Below, in pieces: positions 51,255 to 62,415 of a stretch of 64,000 nucleotides of DNA (positions within the stretch are counted from its first letter, which is position 1; each line of letters starts with the position of its first letter). The DNA is from Triops longicaudatus. Lineage: Eukaryota; Arthropoda; Branchiopoda; Notostraca; Triopsidae. A program made the position numbers and the translations under genes. The stretch lies in NCBI GenBank assembly GCA_022885665.1, contig JAGQDJ010000059.1:248001-312000 (forward strand). Direction: 5' to 3'. The notes below the pieces were generated by a model. That model was not told where the DNA came from, did no database searches, and was given only the letters and a program-made list of their open reading frames with translations.

Positions 51255-51890
51255 ATGTGCGTTAATGAATTATTCCCCATTTATATTCATGAGTGAGTCA
51301 TAAAAGAGAATGTACATATAAATCAACGTTCTGTTTGCCACAATAAAATTTCGTTTTCGGTTTTCCCGTCCTTTGTCAAGTCCGTTTCACAATTGTACTG
51401 AAGACCATAGCAATGGGGGACAGGATGTAAGAAAATGGTCCTCCTATCCTACCCGTTATTTTATAGACTTTGGATTAGTACTTGGTACGTTTTCTCTAAT
51501 GAATTGTTCCAGAATATAAGTTCATGAATATATGTAGAAAGAGAACTTGCGTGAAGTAAGATTCCCTTACAAGCAATTTTAATGTGTTAAGTTCGTTTCT
51601 GTTATTTAAAAGGAAAATATTATTGTTTCACCTTTCTGTATTCCAGCTTGTCTCACAGCCGTAAATACGGCTATAAAAGTGGCTAAAGCGTACCTACTGT
51701 AACCGTTTTCCTTGGACACTTGATATAAATGCCATGTTTTCTGTGTGTAAGTGAATTATTCGCCATCGTGAACTCAGGAATGAGTAATCAAATCGAATTT
51801 ATATGCAAAGCAGTGTTTTGCTCAACAATAAACTTTTTATTTGTTGTTTTCTCTTTCTTTCTCAACTCCGTTTCACCTGTTTCGAAAAAT
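51255..51890. repeat. diverged triplicated block upstream of the secreted-protein gene
   Basis: Three stretches share AATGAATTATTCC/AATGAATTGTTCC/AGTGAATTATTCG followed by CAT...TCATGA or similar. Copy A is about 51264-51400, copy B about 51498-51560, and copy C about 51748-51885. A and C continue further alike: a C(A)ACAATAAA(A/C) word, a T-rich stretch, then TCCGTTTCAC. They appear to be a decayed tandem array. Confidence 0.5.
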
Positions 51891-52480
51891 GGAAATCCAA
51901 GCTTAATCCACGCCAAAAATGTTCCTTCACATGACCATGCATATCGGCCTCATTTTTCTTTCTAGAAGAACTTTGGGGTCTTTGGTAAACGCAGTCATGT
52001 GCGGACAAATCGACGGATGAACACTAAAATGCCGACCAAAGCTTAGAAGACGAAATAGCAACTACGAATTTCCTTTGAGTATTCTGAAAAGATGACATCC
52101 TTCCTTTGAGAACGTGGTTTGCCTTGATGAGAACGGTCTTGGAGAAAGTGAAAGCTTCGGAACCTTCTGAGGAGGACCTTTTGAAAAAAAGGAGGAGACA
52201 AGTTTCTGGTTACCACTTGGCTCTAACGCTGTTCTTAATGCGACGTAGAAAGTGAAAACCGTTTTTCACAAAACCTCCAAGGCAAACTCTATACGGATGG
52301 TCAGGTTTATCTCGGTGCAGGTATCGTACGGTTGGAATCATTCGAGGACAGCACCTCGGACTGAACGGTGATAGGTTCTGAGCCTCTTGGCATCGTCAAG
52401 CTACATTTTAAAAGTCTTTAAAATTCTGACACAGAGTGAAATTCTCTGACCAGCAAGAATTAGTTAATTTGACAAAAAAT
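51891..52480. promoter_or_regulatory. probable promoter and 5' UTR region of the secreted-protein gene
   Basis: No other gene lies between the repeat array and the start codon. I cannot fix a transcription start. There are several short purine-rich stretches but no assignable motif. Confidence 0.3.
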
Positions 52481-54629
52481 ATGAAGTGGTTCGTGGTGTC
52501 GTTGATCTGCTATGGTGTAGTGGCCGCCCAGCACCAGCCGCCTTTTTTGGCGTTCCAGCAACAAATTCCTCAACAAGTACCTTCGTCTTCCAATGTCAGG
52601 TTTCCGGCAGAGCCTCATTGGCAGTTCCGATCAGGAATTCCACAAAACGTACAATGGAGCGAGCCACAAGAGTTTTTGCACGCCCAGTCTCAGCCGCAGC
52701 AATTTCAGCAATTTCAACAGTTTCAACAACTTCAACCTCAAGTGCAGCAAAGAATTCCGCAACAAGTTCACCAACAACAGACGCGTAGTGCACAAGAATT
52801 CCGACCACAACCTACCAGAAGTTCGCAACAATTTCAATCCCAGCCGAAGCCATTCCAGCCACAAAAGCAATTTCAACAATTTCGAAATGTGCCAGTCACT
52901 GCACCAGTCGTGCCTCCAACTCAGCAACAGGTCATTTTCCGCACAGAGCCAGTTCCTGTTGTGAGACAACCAGTTCCTGTCACAGAACCAGTTTTGGCGC
53001 CAGTGCAAGGCCAAAGTCAAAGTAATGCAACAAAGGCTAATTTGCATTTGAGTCTAATCTTCTTTTTGCGTGCAACTGGGTTATGTTTTTAGACCATGTA
53101 CCACAAAGGGAAGTACCGGCATTTACGACCATTAGACACGTGGCAAGTACGGAAGCCCAGGCTCCACATATCTTCGCACCAGTTCAACACCTAAATAGTA
53201 ATATTTTGATCTTTCTGAGCCTGTGAAGATTTTTTTAGTGTATTTTATATTTCTCTGGCAACTTAATTTCCTTTTTTCAGTACTTTCTTTGAATAACCGA
53301 CTCCGGAAAAAAGCACTGATTTATGAAAATCATATGTGCGCTATTCCGCAAGAACGAATCAAGAGTTGCCATAAATAGCTTAAAAATAACACCCTTTATC
53401 CGGAAGAATTTAGCCGTAAACAAAAGACCTTAACTAGGAAATTTTCGTGAAATAGATATAGTTATAGAATTACAAAAAAAAATAGCTACATTGAGGTAAA
53501 ATCCTAGGACATTTTAGCTGGGATATTTCGTTAAGTCTGATATTTCGGTGGAGTGCGTAGAAGTGGCAAAGAAATGAACAGAAATATTGATCAATTATGA
53601 GCAAATATAATAATTTTAAGATATAAAGCTATAGTTGCAATATATTAATTAAAATTACTCAATTTTCCAAAAAAAAAAATAAATAGAGATGATGGCTTTA
53701 TGTATATTTCGAAGTATTAATTTTGAGAAATGCACACATAATTCAGAAATAAACGAAATATTTTCGTATACTTAGTGAAGCGGACATATATCGAAATGCA
53801 TTATAAAGAACACAGTATAAAGAAAGAGATTAATGAATGTTGAATTGTAGGGAAGCCTATTGTTGTACCAGTGACGGAAATTGTTACGGAACCAGAACCC
53901 GAAACTGAAGAAGTGCATCAAGAAATACATACGGAAAACCTGCGTGGCAAGCCTACGCGTCTTCCTGAAGCGCCAGCAATTATTCACGCAGTTTTTGCCG
54001 AGCCAACGACAATGGTGCCTTTCGAACCCGAAGCTGAAGAAATTAGCACAGAAGAGACGGTAGATGACAGGACCACAGAAGAAATTGTCGATAGCACAGT
54101 TCAGCCTCTCGAAGCCGTTGCGTCGACAAATGCGCCCTCTACAACTACCACCACAACAGAGGCTACCACAACCACGACTACCACCGAGCCTACGACAACG
54201 ACAGAAGCTACCACGACTACAACAGTAGCGACCTCTAGCAGACGGAGTTACAGTTCCAAGAAATCTGGCTTCAAGCCGCGTACTACCACGACAGAGAAAC
54301 CGGAATTGAACAGTTTACCGACCAGGACGCCTAATTCGGCCTTTAGCAGATCTTCCGGGGGCGGGTACAAATCGAACTGCGGCTGCGTAAGGATGTTAGC
54401 TTGTCAAAGACTGCAGATCTCTATCAACCGTTGTAACGAGTCTGAAGGGTTCATGTATTGCTGCGGCAGCAAGGATATCAAGGACGAACCAGAAGTTAAG
54501 GAAGCCAAAGCTAAAGCTCTTGAAGAAGTTCCTACTAGCACAACAGCAGCTAGCGCCACCTCCACGACGGAAACAGTAGCTGAAACTGAAGCGGTTGAAG
54601 TAGCTACTGAAGTTTCACAAGAGGCTTAA
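52481..54629 (+). CDS. secreted Gln/Pro- and Thr-rich protein with C-terminal CLIP-like cysteine module (3 exons, 474 aa)
   Basis: Exons: 52481-53021, 53093-53197, 53851-54629. They sum to 1425 nt and phases agree. Residues 1-16 (MKWFVVSLICYGVVAA) are a clear signal peptide, with cleavage likely before Gln17. The first half is dominated by Gln, Pro and Phe with short FQQ repeats. The middle is acidic. Residues about 313-342 are a mucin-like Thr stretch, a probable O-glycosylation region. The only cysteine-rich part is at 392-420, with spacing C-x-C-x5-C-x9-C-x8-C-C, resembling CLIP-like modules of arthropod extracellular proteins and serine protease homologues. No protease domain follows. It may be a matrix, cuticle or haemolymph protein; I do not recognise a named family. 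The upstream in-frame codons lack ATG, which fixes the start. Confidence 0.8.
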
Positions 54630-54937
54630 TTAAAACTCATGTGTATGTTATTTCCACAATACTTGTCTTACCTTCTTGCAGTGCAAATAATATTTTGCCC
54701 GGTTGATGGTTCACTGCGTCATTATTTTGCCTTGTATGAAAGAATTTTGAATATAATGATTTTTTAAAAAACTACTTTGGTGCTTGTGCTTTCACGTGAC
54801 GAAAGAAAACGTGTTTAGTTTAATTTCTGCTGTCGCTGAAGTGATATCTTAGAGATCTTGAACAACTTCTAAGAAACAACGTTTCTACAGAAATAGTCCA
54901 TTTCATTTACGAGAAGTTCCACATTTTAACAATTAGT
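54630..54937. other. short spacer, 3' flank of the secreted-protein gene
   Basis: Presumably holds the 3' UTR. No canonical AATAAA was seen; the closest are AATAAT near 54686 and AATATA near 54750. Nothing else is visible. Confidence 0.4.
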
Positions 54938-56134
54938 GTGTCAAAAGTTTTTGGTTATGGCGGTGTGCAACACCCTAATCCACTCAGTAGCTATTCCTTT
55001 GGAGAAACGATCACAACCCGCCCAGACGGTGAATGCTTACTGAAACACCGCAAGAACGTACTAGATGCTTCTACTGTTGCAAAATCACTTCATAAAATTG
55101 CGATGGATGGATACAAGAAGACGACATTTGTGATGTTCTCAAAACGAAATGACAGCAGCACACATCTCCTGAAATTCAAAGACATGGCCGTGGAGGGCTA
55201 TAGACTGTCAAGAACTTGACGAAATCTGCGAAGAAGGTATCGAGAAATCAAAAATTTTCACACTGCATCGAAGTCGAATACGCCCAGCAAAGCGGAAGAG
55301 CTGATGGGTTTGATTACGAATTTTTTAAAAAAAAAAAAGCAGCAAAGTTGGTTAACAAAGTTATATCCCTTGGCAACATCCTGCCACAGCGTACACCATA
55401 CATGCACTTTAGACACTTCCGGCCGAACGTCAGAATTTGTCGTAGCTCAGGTCAAGCATCATGTGGAATCGGCCGAAAAAGAGGTTGAAGTAAGCACGGA
55501 AGAGCGCTGATAAAGCAAGAGAGGAGATGGTCAAAATTGACAGAGGGTACATCGAACGACTAGCGGAAATGCAGAGCCTGAAAGTCAGCGAGATCAATTA
55601 CAAAGAAGCCATCGAACTTTTGTAGAAAGGTTTAATCTCATTGAGGAAGTTGAAAGAGCATTGGTACGCCCTTGTTTCATTATTTAACGTCACATCTAAT
55701 GTTGTTGAAGTAATTATGAGCAAAAGTTTGATCGATTTTAGTACACACATACAGACTACCGGCACGGATTTGGACAAGATTACATTAGACCTAATTTACA
55801 CATCAGCGATGAAAGCCAGTCAAGCCTCGCATTTCGTACATAGCATGGAGATAGCTACACTAAAGTCCGAAACAAGTTCACCATGGCCAATATTGTGAAG
55901 TTGGACCAAATAATTGCGTGTGACTGCAACGACCCCGACTTGATTGAACGAGAGCGTGTGGAATTATTGCACGCTTGCCAAAGAGAATCGCAAGAAACTA
56001 TAGACTTAATAATGGAAGAGAAACAAACTTTGATCAACCAAGCTGAGGAACGGACGAGTACTATCAAACAACAGTTCGCTATATTAGAGCATGAACATGA
56101 TTCCGGTCAAATTGATGAATTGGACGATTTCTGA
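54938..56134 (+). pseudogene. intronless, frameshifted pseudogene of an unrecognised coiled-coil protein
   Basis: A series of open segments in different plus-strand frames reads as one protein interrupted by frameshifts and stops: 54938-55219, part of 55216-55330, 55304-55510, about 55506-55625 (ending in a TAG), 55641-55898 and 55883-56134. The segments are rich in Glu, Lys, Gln and Leu in heptad-like order, for example KAREEMVKIDRGYIERLAEM, ERVELLHACQRESQETIDLI and MEEKQTLINQAEERTSTIKQ. Another part, LKEHWYALVSLFNVTSNVVE, recalls large uncharacterised animal coiled-coil proteins. There are no introns across roughly 1.2 kb in a region of intron-containing genes, which suggests either retroposition or a single-exon parent. 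I do not recognise the parent family. Confidence 0.7.
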
Positions 56135-57537
56135 CAAGTACCGTGACGTCGGACGGCCGCCTAGATTTCTGTAGCGTTCATTGGTCTATGCGTCCAATCA
56201 TTGGCTCTTTTCGTGTGTCCTCTATGACTATTGCACTTGTAACTGAAAAATGAATGCTGCAAGCTATGTGTCAAAGAAGTAACCTCAAAGCTTTAATTAA
56301 CCACCTGTTGCACTTTTGGCCATGTCCATTTTCAGTTTTAGGCAAGATTTCTTGTCAAGCCGTTTTTTTTCGTTTCTTTTTTTTTTTCAACATCTGTGCA
56401 ATTTCCTTCCATTATCTGTACACGTGTTTATTCACCCTTTCATTTCCCAACGTTACTCTCGCTCTGCGAAAAAATCCACCGCTGTTTGATATAATATTGG
56501 ATACACATTTTATAGTAATTGTTTCAAATGACAAGACACTTATTATTAAAACATTTGCCATCATATTTTGTTAGAACTAGAATTAGTACCCGTACACAAA
56601 TTCATTTCCCTGCTCAGGCATTGTTTCCAGAGATAATTAACTTTCTTGTGATGGACCTGGAATTTTATTTTCAAAGGGAAATTAAACTGGATGTAGCTCA
56701 TGTTATGTAAGGTAATTCCTTTATTAGTCGGAAAAAATATATATGTTCGAAATAATAATTATGTATTTTATATAACTGAAAATAAGCTTTCCCAGACAAA
56801 AAATCACGTGTTTTCCTATTTCTGGATGCTTTTTCCTTGTGAGTGCGATGCTTTGTGCTTGAGAGAAATCTCTCGGTGTAGTTGCTTACAAGGCACGATG
56901 ATAAAGCCGTGAACTTGCCGAAAGTTGCATTACACCGCATTTGTCAGAAGCATCCGAACTAAAATGCTGAATCTGAGCAACCTGAATTAAATTACAATGC
57001 TGTTAGTGATAGCTAGATATGCACCTAACAGATCGTCGTAATTATTTTTTATAATATACTATATTGAAACTATACCATCAAAATACGGAAGATTCGAACG
57101 TTTTATTACTGATTTTAATATCTAGACTTTGTACTACTTCAAATCCATGAAGGCAAGTTTTTGATAATTGCTACATCACACTTGAAACACATAAACGCTA
57201 AAACGCATCTTAAAGACTCACGAAACTTTGTGTTTTAGAACAGACGAGAAACATGTATGGCGAGCTTTGTTACTAATTATTTAAAACATGCAAATAATTT
57301 TTAGGTATACATGTGGTATTACTATAAGATCTGAACAAAAATGCGTGATTGATCTTGGTTCTCTATGATGTTACTAAATAAACTAGAATGGATGCCAATG
57401 TGAGTCAAGACACGCAAGAAATAAAAATATATAAATTAGTAACGATTCTTTCCTATTCTTAATATTTAAACGATAACTTTTTGTCCGGCGTACAGTTATA
57501 ATGTAATCCAATTATTAGCTCTCGCCAGCAATGCAGT
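56135..57537. other. intergenic, no gene seen
   Basis: AT-rich. Open frames of 60-106 codons (for example 56254-56574) are hydrophobic, overlap on both strands and look like chance. No repeat ends can be fixed. Confidence 0.45.
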
Positions 57538-57705
57538 GTTTCCATCATTGTTTGGGGTTTTTGGGTGATTCTAAAACGAGAACTTTACGTAATTTAACTA
57601 ATCTAGCATAATCTAACCTAACTTATCCGAAACCAACCCAACTTAACTGAAACTTACCTAACATAACCTAACTAAACCTATCTAAGCCTACCAGTCCACG
57701 GGGCG
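57538..57705. repeat. CCTAA-rich interspersed repeat, copy 2
   Basis: Has the same word order as copy 1 at 34630-34745: GTGTTTCCA, TTTGGGGTTTTTGGGTGATT, GAGAACTTTACGTAATTTAA, then about ten degenerate AACCTAA-like units, then CCAGTCCACGGGGCG. The telomere-like part is longer than in copy 1. Confidence 0.6.
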
Positions 57706-58072
57706 TATAACTGAAGAGTACTTAGAGATTTTCTCAAATAATCCCTTTTTTTCGAATATCCGTTTGTTAAATCCATAATACATGAAAGTATGACATTGTC
57801 TTTCCTGGAATCCAAAACATAAAGAAATGCAATGCCATTTAGGACAGGAGCATGTTTTGCAAGAACACATTATATTTATACCCTATCATACAAAAGCTAG
57901 GAGAAGAGCGGAATAAAGTCATGATGGAAAAGTGGCCAGTTCTGAGACACTGGTTCTAATACGCATTACTGGAGTTCGAGCTATTTAAGCTGTTTTGCGG
58001 CAAATCTGAACTGAACCAAACCAAAAATAGACCAAGAACCAAACCAAGTTTCTATAAACTAAGGCCTCACAA
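57706..58072. other. spacer, no gene seen
   Basis: Short non-coding stretch between the CCTAA-rich repeat and the AAT microsatellite. Nothing recognisable. Confidence 0.4.
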
Positions 58073-58226
<154 letters not shown>

Positions 58227-58415
58227 TAATAAAAAACAACAACTCACCTTTGGTTAAGAAAAAGAAACATGGCAACCCTGACCGTGGCTTTAAACCTACA
58301 CTAGACTACAGTTTTCCAGTACGAGGCGGCGTTAATGCTTCCTTTGTTTTTATTTATCTCACAATCCACGCCTACTTTCTCACACACTAGATATCAAACA
58401 TTTAAAACAGCACAA

Positions 58416-61400
58416 ATGAATTCCGTCCAGTTAAGAAGAAGAAGATGGGGCAGTGGCAAATTCTCGGTTGAAGCCATTCAAGAATTAGATGTTTTCGCCA
58501 AAGTTCCAGAGACTTATGTGAAATCGAGCGCTTTTGGCGGAACACGTAAACACTTTTAATTGCAGTTGTCCAATAAGTATTATTTATTAACTGTCTCTTC
58601 TATTGTAGTATCCGTAATTGCGTTGATTACAATATGCTGCCTTGTATGGTCCGAAATTCAAAGCTATCTTCACGCTGGCGTCAAAATGCATTTCACACCC
58701 GATACAGAACTCCACGCCAAAGTATTGTTGACGGTGGATTTAACGGTCGCTATGCCATGTCGTCGTAAGTTGACATACTTATAGTCTAAATTCAAGATTA
58801 GTTGGTTATTTACTATGTTTTGCATGCGTTTTTATGTGTTCAAACTGTCAATCTAGTCAATTTTGCCTAGGCTGTCCTTAACTCAAGTTAACTAACCTAA
58901 CTTTTGCGTCGAGATTCCACTTTCTGTACTTTTTATTAGTATTATGCAGTATTAGAATAGTGTAACGTAGCTCACGTTGAGTTGGGTTAGGTTAACCAAA
59001 GTTAGGTTGGAAAAAAGGGGCAGGAAATTCTTCCATTCCAAAATTGTCACACTTTTGGTTAACCCGGGTCTTAATTAATAATGAAAGTACTGAAATTCAA
59101 ACCTAACTTCAACCTACGAGTTACAACGTATGACAATGTAAAAAAGAAATTTTAAATATGGTAACTAATACATGTAATATTTTTGAATGGAAATCTTCTG
59201 TGGTAATGAGTTATGGAATACCTTTAGTGATTGGTGCGGATGTGCTTGATTCAACGGACCAGGATATGGAGTACTTTGGCCAACTACAGGAGGAAGATAC
59301 ATGGTTTGAACTTAGTCCAGAACAGCAAACGCATTTCGATATTGGTCGAATATTACACGCACGTTTACGTGAAGAAGCTCACGCTGTTCAAGATTTGCTG
59401 TGGAAAACTCTGGAAGAGCGCATTCTAGGAGATATGCCTCCTAGGTAAAGAGAAATCTTAACTAACATTATTGTATTTAGGAGTTTATTAGCAATATAAT
59501 CGAAACTACAGAATACTACTATTGATAATACGAAGGAAAATTCATGAGTGTTAGAAGTCACAATCAAGGCAATAGACAAAAGTTTGCTTATTTCTAGCGA
59601 AAGGTCATGAAATTTAAATCATCAAACCTCATATATGTGGAAGATATACAGTAAAAGCTCGCTATAATGGATACTTGGTTATAGCGGACAACCAGCTATT
59701 GTGTACAAATCTACATATCCCGGCGAAACGAATGACATTTAAGCCACTATGAGCCATTGCAAACAATCGGCTAATTCTCCTCCCATATGATCTCCTTTAT
59801 AACGTGGTTTTACTGTATTAACCTTTAACGTATTTTTTTTTTTAGTTCGAAACTGTAATACTTAAAGGAAAAATGTAAAGCAAAATTTGTTTTCTACACG
59901 TTATATTATGCTCTACTGATAGACCCCGATGTAAGAAACACGGAAAACAAAATCTTTAGTTTATTTTTATTTTTTTTCTAGTCAAAGTTTTATTTCTAAG
60001 TGTTGCTTTTTGTATATCGAAGCTTTATTCGGATTTCGATGTAGGAAAATTAACAAGTTTTAAAACGTTACAAGAAAACGTGTGTCCTATACACACGGTT
60101 TGCTATCGTTAAGCGAAGATTCAAACTTATTGATTTCTGTTGACCATTAGACGGACGCGACCTAACATACCACCCGATGCGTGTCGTATCCACGGTTCTT
60201 TGGAACTCAACAAAGTGGCCGGCAATTTCCATATCACGGCCGGCAAATCATTTCGCTTGCCGTTACCTATCGCGCGCGGCCACGCTCACTTGTCACCGTA
60301 CCTCCCGGACGAAGCCTTCAACTTCTCCCATCGCATTGAGCGACTCTCCTTCGGTCCCCCGGCGCCTGGCTTACTCCAGCCATTGGAAGGCGATGAACAA
60401 ATTGCCGAATCCGGTACTGTAAAAATATCAATAAATAAATATATTAAAAAAAAACGAAATAAGAAGAAACAAAACTTAAAAATAAAAAAATATATTTAAA
60501 GTAAGGAAAAAAATCACAATTGGCAAATAACTTTGTAAAGTAAACAATGGATTAAAAGCTGAAAAACAGAGAGAGAAGTATATCAAATGTAAGAATAACA
60601 TTAAAAAGAAAGAAAACTAGGAAAAACAAATGAACATTTACAAAGGAAAAAATGGAAATAAATTTGAAACAAAAATGGAAGTTTTTCAAAGATCTTTTTT
60701 ATTGTTGTAGGAAAAATAATGCGTAGTAGCATGTTCGGCTTGTGTATTACTCATAATGGAATTTTGCTTATAAAGGGGGAATGCTGTTCCAGTATTGGCT
60801 GCAAGTGGTGCCAACGGACGTTTCGACCACGATATGGCGTTTGAATGGGTTCCAGTACTCTGTTCGTAACCAATCCAGGATCGTTAGTCATTCCAAAGGT
60901 TCGCACGGTGTGCCGGGAATTTACTTTAAATACGATATGGCGCCTTTACGAGTCAAAGTCAATTCCAGTGCTCCCACTTTGTGGAGATTTCTGCTCCGTT
61001 TGTGCGCTATAGTGGGTGGAGTCTATGCCACTGCCGGTATTCAAGTTTTTAATCCCCTTTTTATTTATTAACTTTGATATTTTAACGCAATATTTACAAG
61101 CTTTTGTGCGTAATTGTCAGAAATGTTCTAAAATTAATTTCAACGATGAATCTAGTCTTTAAGTGTTAGTTAAACAATTGAAATACGGAAAATTAAGTCT
61201 TAATTTGTTCGTGTTAAATATAAAAGCTGATGTGTTAAATGTTCAGCTTTCAAGAGCTTATTTTAGGTTAAACTGGGAAATTTTCGATTGTAATGCTTTA
61301 GTGATTTGCGTTCCTTCGCAACGTAGGTTTAAGCTAATTAATCTTAACCCAAACATAAACTAACTGAAATAAAACTAACCCTAACCTAACTTAATTAACT

Positions 61401-62415
61401 GAAATTAACCTAATTAAATTTAACTTTACCTAATTAACTTGAGGTTGTTCGAAACTCAAGTAAAACTACCTCGTTAAGACCGTAGTTACCTACACTAATA
61501 CTAACCTTGCCTAACTGAGCTTAGTCTTAAACTATCAAAACCTAACCTAACTGATCAAACCTAATTTCACAATGTTAACCTTCTTGAATCCCTTAAAGTC
61601 GGGCGTGCGTTTACGAGCAAACTGGAAAATTAATGGAAAAGCGTTAGTTGCAATAGTTGAGTTATGCCACGCTAGGTTAGACTTATCTAAGCTTACTTAC
61701 AACTTAGTTGTAGTTTTCACGTTCTAAAGGCCCTTATGAAACGAACAATCAAGGGTTGGTGTTTAGTTGTCGAGTTATAACCGAAAAACATATTATAATT
61801 ATATTGCTGCAAAGAATAAAGTATTGAAACAAAAAGTCCGTAAGATTTAAGGGTCTATTTTAAGGTGTATGTGTTTAAGATAAAATAGATATAATTAACT
61901 ACAGTAATATCTCGTTATAATGTATCTCCTTGGAGCAGAAGAACTGTTGATTTTACTCGAAATTCGTTATATCAGACTTATATTTGCCATACATTTAGAT
62001 ATCTCGGGATCTTGCAACAAGTCTACTTCAACCGACGGTCAAACAAGAGTTCATTACCAAAGAGATACTGTATTAATTGTTGAATATAAAACATTGGCAT
62101 TAGGTTTACATAGTAGAGTTAAGTATGTATTAAAATGGTCATGTTCTATTTATCATTGAAATCTTCACGATGAAGAGTAACTAATTATTTTTGTGTTTTT
62201 TCGAGTTTTTAGGGATGATTAATGGGTTGACGAGCAGTATTTACGAGTTTATTTGCTATCCCAGCACAGAGAAGAAAGATTCGCCAATGAAAGAAGCTAG
62301 TAGTGAAGTTAAAGCGGCTCAGCCTGGTGAAGTACTGGTAACGCCGGCCAGTAGCAACGTTTTAACCACAGAACTGCCCTTGCCTCCTATGGTCAATCTG
62401 GTCTCACCTCAATAA
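58416..62415 (+). CDS. ERGIC2: ERGIC2, ER-Golgi intermediate compartment protein 2 (6 exons, 409 aa)
   Basis: Membrane protein of the early secretory pathway (yeast Erv41 relative) that cycles between ER and Golgi and acts with its partner as a cargo/retrieval receptor. Exons: 58416-58545, 58609-58764, 59228-59444, 60151-60413, 60776-61036, 62213-62415. They sum to 1230 nt with consistent phases. Family marks are ELDVFAKVPETYVKSSAFGG at the N-terminus, a first transmembrane helix at about 44-64, the lumenal DLTVAMPCRLIGADVLD with its cysteine, ACRIHGSLELNKVAGNFHIT, GKSF...RGHAHLSPY, FNFSHRIERLSFG (NFS, a possible N-glycosylation site), SHGVPGIYFKYDMAPL, and a second helix at about 323-345 (WRFLLRLCAIVGGVYATAG). 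The tail after it is longer and unlike the human one. The start is the ATG at 58416. An in-frame but non-ATG-supported extension upstream is not used. Introns 3 and 5 each hold a pogo-like MITE. Confidence 0.95.
59649..59815. mobile_element. pogo/Tigger-like MITE in ERGIC2 intron 3, 167 bp
   Basis: The left end CAGTAAAAGCTCGCTATAAT and the inverted right end CAGTAAAACCACGTTATAAA match closely and are flanked by TA on both sides (59647-59648, 59816-59817). Ends of the CAGT(A)AAA.CTCG.TATAA type and a TA target are known for the pogo/Tigger branch of Tc1/mariner. No coding capacity. Confidence 0.85.
61371..61570. repeat. CCTAAC-rich island in ERGIC2 intron 5
   Basis: Many degenerate units such as AACCCTAACCTAACTTAATT and CCTAACCTAACTGATC. 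Similar but shorter islands lie at about 58885-59005 (intron 2). They may be further copies of the CCTAA-rich repeat family seen at 34630 and 57538, without its diagnostic flanks. Confidence 0.5.
61902..62070. mobile_element. pogo/Tigger-like MITE in ERGIC2 intron 5, 169 bp
   Basis: Starts CAGTAATATCTCGTTATAAT, ends CCAAAGAGATACTG, and is flanked by TA on both sides (61900-61901, 62071-62072). The left end closely resembles the element at 59649; the right end is more eroded. The internal stretch CGAAATTCGTTATATCAGAC is also typical of pogo-like ends. It has nearly the same length as the element in intron 3. Confidence 0.65.

Noticed and set aside
52596..53047. Minus-strand and alternate-frame open frames over exon 1 of the secreted protein
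   Set aside because: Shadows of a Gln-rich coding exon, which leaves other frames open by codon bias.
61371..61570. CCTAA-rich island as an internal telomere remnant
   Set aside because: Units are degenerate, mixed with other words and short. The similar islands elsewhere belong to a dispersed repeat.
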